In this document: piece after piece, positions 7,125 to 8,159 of the stretch | Layout of the letters: every line of letters starts with the position of its first letter | Numbering within the stretch: position 1 is the stretch's first letter | Assembly: GCA_002317115.1 (NCBI GenBank) | Contig: DCIP01000087.1 | Span: 1-8,159 of the forward strand | From: Candidatus Scybalocola fimicaballi | GTDB lineage: Bacteria > Bacteroidota > Bacteroidia > Bacteroidales > Paludibacteraceae | Direction of reading: 5' to 3' | Length of the DNA: 8,159 bases | Position numbers and translations under genes: made by a program | The notes under the pieces: model-generated | The model's database searches: none | What the model was told of the DNA's origin: nothing | The model's input: the letters and a program-made list of their open reading frames with translations, nothing else

Positions 7125-7843
7125 TTATCGTTCAATATTCTATTCAATCCAATCCTTAACAGATTTTCTTTTGCAAATATCTTAATTTTTACGTTGCTTT
7201 CAAAGTATTTTGCCCCTCCACCCGTTAAAAAAACTAAAAGTTTGGGATATTTCTTGCTTAATCTGCGGTATGAACCCTCTATTTCATGCAAAATTCCACT
7301 GTAGCAACCTGAGTAGATGGCTGTCTGTGTGTCGTTGCCAATCTCTTTCCATTCGGTGTTTATGTCGACTTGTGGCAGCTTGGCTGTGAATGTGTGTAGA
7401 GCGTTTAGCCGCATCTGCATACCTGGAGCAATGTTGCCTCCGAGGTATTCTCCTTTGCTTACAATATCGTATGTGATTGCTGTACCGATGTCGATCACCA
7501 AAAGGTTTGAGTCCTTTCCAGCGATAGAGTAGGCTCCAACGCATGCCGCTAATCGGTCCATTCCCAGAGTGTTGGGTGTACGATACTTATTTATTAATGG
7601 GACTTCCGTTTCATGCGTAAGCTGGATGAAGTCGACGGAATGACTCACGTCTGCAATCAAATCTTCATTTCCTCCTCTTACACTGCTATATATCGCGTGC
7701 TTGATCCCATGCTTGCTGATGATCTCTGCTACCTCTTTCGCGTCGTAGTTGTCGCTTTCGTAGATTGCGATCTCATTATTGCTTCCTTCTTCAAACACTC
7801 CATATTTAATATGAGTGTTCCCTTCGTCGATAATCAGATTCAT
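7103..7843 (-). CDS. coaX: Type III pantothenate kinase
   Basis: Cytoplasmic enzyme that phosphorylates pantothenate with ATP, the first step of coenzyme A synthesis; type III enzymes are not inhibited by CoA and usually need a monovalent cation. 246 residues, full family length. The ASKHA-fold motifs appear in order: phosphate-binding DEGNT (6-10) with K13; TPNTLGMDR (89-97), with the pantothenate-site G-x-D-R; DIGTA (118-122), including the presumed catalytic-base aspartate; GGNIAPG (135-141); and the late LTGGGA (206-211). DEGNT replaces the commoner DIGNT or DxGNT at one variable position, without loss of a key residue. The ATG at 7843 yields the canonical MNLIIDEGNT start and is preceded by an A8 run (7847-7854) instead of a Shine-Dalgarno. 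It is the first gene of the cluster, and its 3' end overlaps the outer-membrane gene by 22 nt. I found no consensus -7 promoter upstream. Confidence 0.95.
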   Translation of the reverse strand: MNLIIDEGNTHIKYGVFEEGSNNEIAIYESDNYDAKEVAEIISKHGIKHAIYSSVRGGNEDLIADVSHSVDFIQLTHETEVPLINKYRTPNTLGMDRLAACVGAYSIAGKDSNLLVIDIGTAITYDIVSKGEYLGGNIAPGMQMRLNALHTFTAKLPQVDINTEWKEIGNDTQTAIYSGCYSGILHEIEGSYRRLSKKYPKLLVFLTGGGAKYFESNVKIKIFAKENLLRIGLNRILNDKCQKEKS

Positions 7844-7882
7844 TTCTTTTTTTTATCTTCTCGTGACGTGAATTTTGAATTC

Positions 7883-7920
7883 GGGACTGGGCGACCACAA
7901 GGGGACTGGGCGACCACAAG
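7883..7920. repeat. Two tandem copies of a 19-bp GC-rich repeat
   Basis: The unit GGGACTGGGCGACCACAAG occurs twice without interruption, at 7883-7901 and 7902-7920, with no mismatch. It is far richer in G+C than the surrounding intergenic DNA. The second copy continues into an inverted-repeat arm (see the hairpin at 7908-7929), so the array looks like a duplicated left half of a palindromic intergenic element. It lies 40-77 nt upstream of the coaX start. Confidence 0.9.
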
Positions 7921-7929
7921 GGTACGCCC
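7908..7929. repeat. GC-rich palindrome in the coaX upstream region
   Basis: GGGCGACC (7908-7915) pairs with GGT-A-CGCCC (7921-7929), giving an 8-bp stem with one bulged A (7924) and a 5-nt loop (ACAAG). There is no T-tract on either side, so it is not a standard terminator. Transcribed on the minus strand it would form a hairpin in the coaX leader if transcription starts upstream. It resembles dispersed palindromic intergenic elements, but the copy number cannot be seen here. Confidence 0.7.
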
Positions 7930-7943
7930 CTACGTGTTGTCAT

Positions 7944-7982
7944 AAAAAATGACAGACTATTTCTAATCTGTCATTCTTTTTT
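7944..7982 (-). terminator. Palindromic, potentially bidirectional intrinsic terminator
   Basis: A perfect 9-bp stem (AATGACAGA at 7948-7956, TCTGTCATT at 7967-7975, 10-nt loop) has an A run on its left (7944-7949, overlapping the stem) and a T run on its right (7977-7982). It can therefore terminate transcription on either strand. It lies just after the minus-strand WG-repeat gene (stop at 8001) and separates that gene from coaX. No plus-strand gene ends here, so its main job is probably on the minus strand. Confidence 0.85.
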
Positions 7983-8000
7983 GACATTGTTGTTTTGCTT

Positions 8001-8159
8001 TTAATATTTTACAACGCCGTATTTGTCGTTCTGCAATACGACTGCTGATTTATCTTTCACACCGGTAATCTTGCTGTAGTTTGTGTAAAGCTTGATGTGT
8101 CCTGCTTGGTCTACCAATCCGAACTTGTTGTTCTTCTTGTTCTTGTAGACTCCGTTCTC
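8001..8159 (-). CDS. C-terminal end of a probable WG-repeat protein (runs off the right edge)
   Basis: An open frame enters from the right edge and ends with TAA at 8003-8001, giving 52 residues that finish DKYGVVKY. Two short units, NKFGLVDQAGHIKLY and NDKYGVVKY, fit the K-[FY]-G-[LV]-[VI] core of WG/beta-repeat proteins (often KYGLID..G), which occur widely in Bacteroidetes and whose function is mostly unknown. The frame uses codons like its neighbours (many AAG and AAC) and is followed by a strong terminator, both supporting a real gene. The start, any signal peptide and the full repeat count lie outside the window. Being a coding region is likely; the family call is moderate because only the end is visible. 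Confidence 0.7.
   Translation of the reverse strand, partial: ENGVYKNKKNNKFGLVDQAGHIKLYTNYSKITGVKDKSAVVLQNDKYGVVKY

Noticed and set aside
7870..7882. Small palindrome GAATT-TTG-AATTC upstream of coaX as an operator
   Set aside because: Only a 5-bp AT-rich arm, easily found by chance, with no known regulator site match.
7883..7929. Start of a CRISPR array
   Set aside because: The two 19-bp units abut directly with no spacer, and there are only two copies.
7613..7945. 110-codon plus-strand frame running through the coaX start and the GC-rich repeat
   Set aside because: Mostly antisense to coaX, whose motifs are complete; the part past coaX merely translates the repeat and shows no family resemblance.

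Overview
The window looks like chromosomal DNA from a member of Bacteroidetes, most likely Bacteroidales. The evidence is the gene set (type III pantothenate kinase, a Bacteroidetes-type LptC lipoprotein, a PpiD-like periplasmic foldase and an SPYSRYG outer-membrane protein), A-rich leaders with weak or no Shine-Dalgarno sequences, and a TAnnTTTG-type -7 promoter element. Every supportable gene lies on the minus strand, so transcription runs from high to low coordinates.

Layout in transcription order. At the right edge (8159-8001) is the C-terminal end of a probable WG-repeat protein, followed by a strong palindromic terminator at 7944-7982. An intergenic stretch (7844-8000) carries that terminator and a GC-rich 19-bp tandem repeat that leads into a hairpin. 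Then comes a compact cluster: coaX (7843-7103), a FadL/OmpP1-like outer-membrane protein (7124-5865, overlapping coaX by 22 nt), a secreted TPR protein (5824-4481), lptC (4481-3879, sharing one base with the TPR stop), and a CorC/HlyC-type CBS-domain membrane protein (3876-2734, two bases after lptC). After a 67-bp gap with a probable internal promoter comes ppiD (2666-555), closed by an intrinsic terminator at 501-530. rlmN starts only 12 nt beyond that terminator's T-tract and runs off the left edge (488-1).

How the genes fit together. Apart from coaX (first step of CoA synthesis) and rlmN (rRNA and tRNA methylation), the cluster is concerned with the envelope: a beta-barrel protein, a periplasmic TPR protein, the LPS-transport bridge component LptC, a multi-pass membrane protein and a periplasmic folding factor. 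Overlaps and near-zero spacing from coaX to the CorC-like gene indicate one operon with translational coupling. ppiD can probably also be transcribed from its own promoter.

I see no phage, CRISPR, toxin-antitoxin or obvious new defence system. The points worth a second look are modest: an apparently degenerate parvulin active site in PpiD, a shortened membrane domain in the CorC-like protein, a terminator almost touching the rlmN start, a tandem GC-rich repeat upstream of coaX, and an uncharacterised TPR protein with highly-expressed-type codon use beside lptC.
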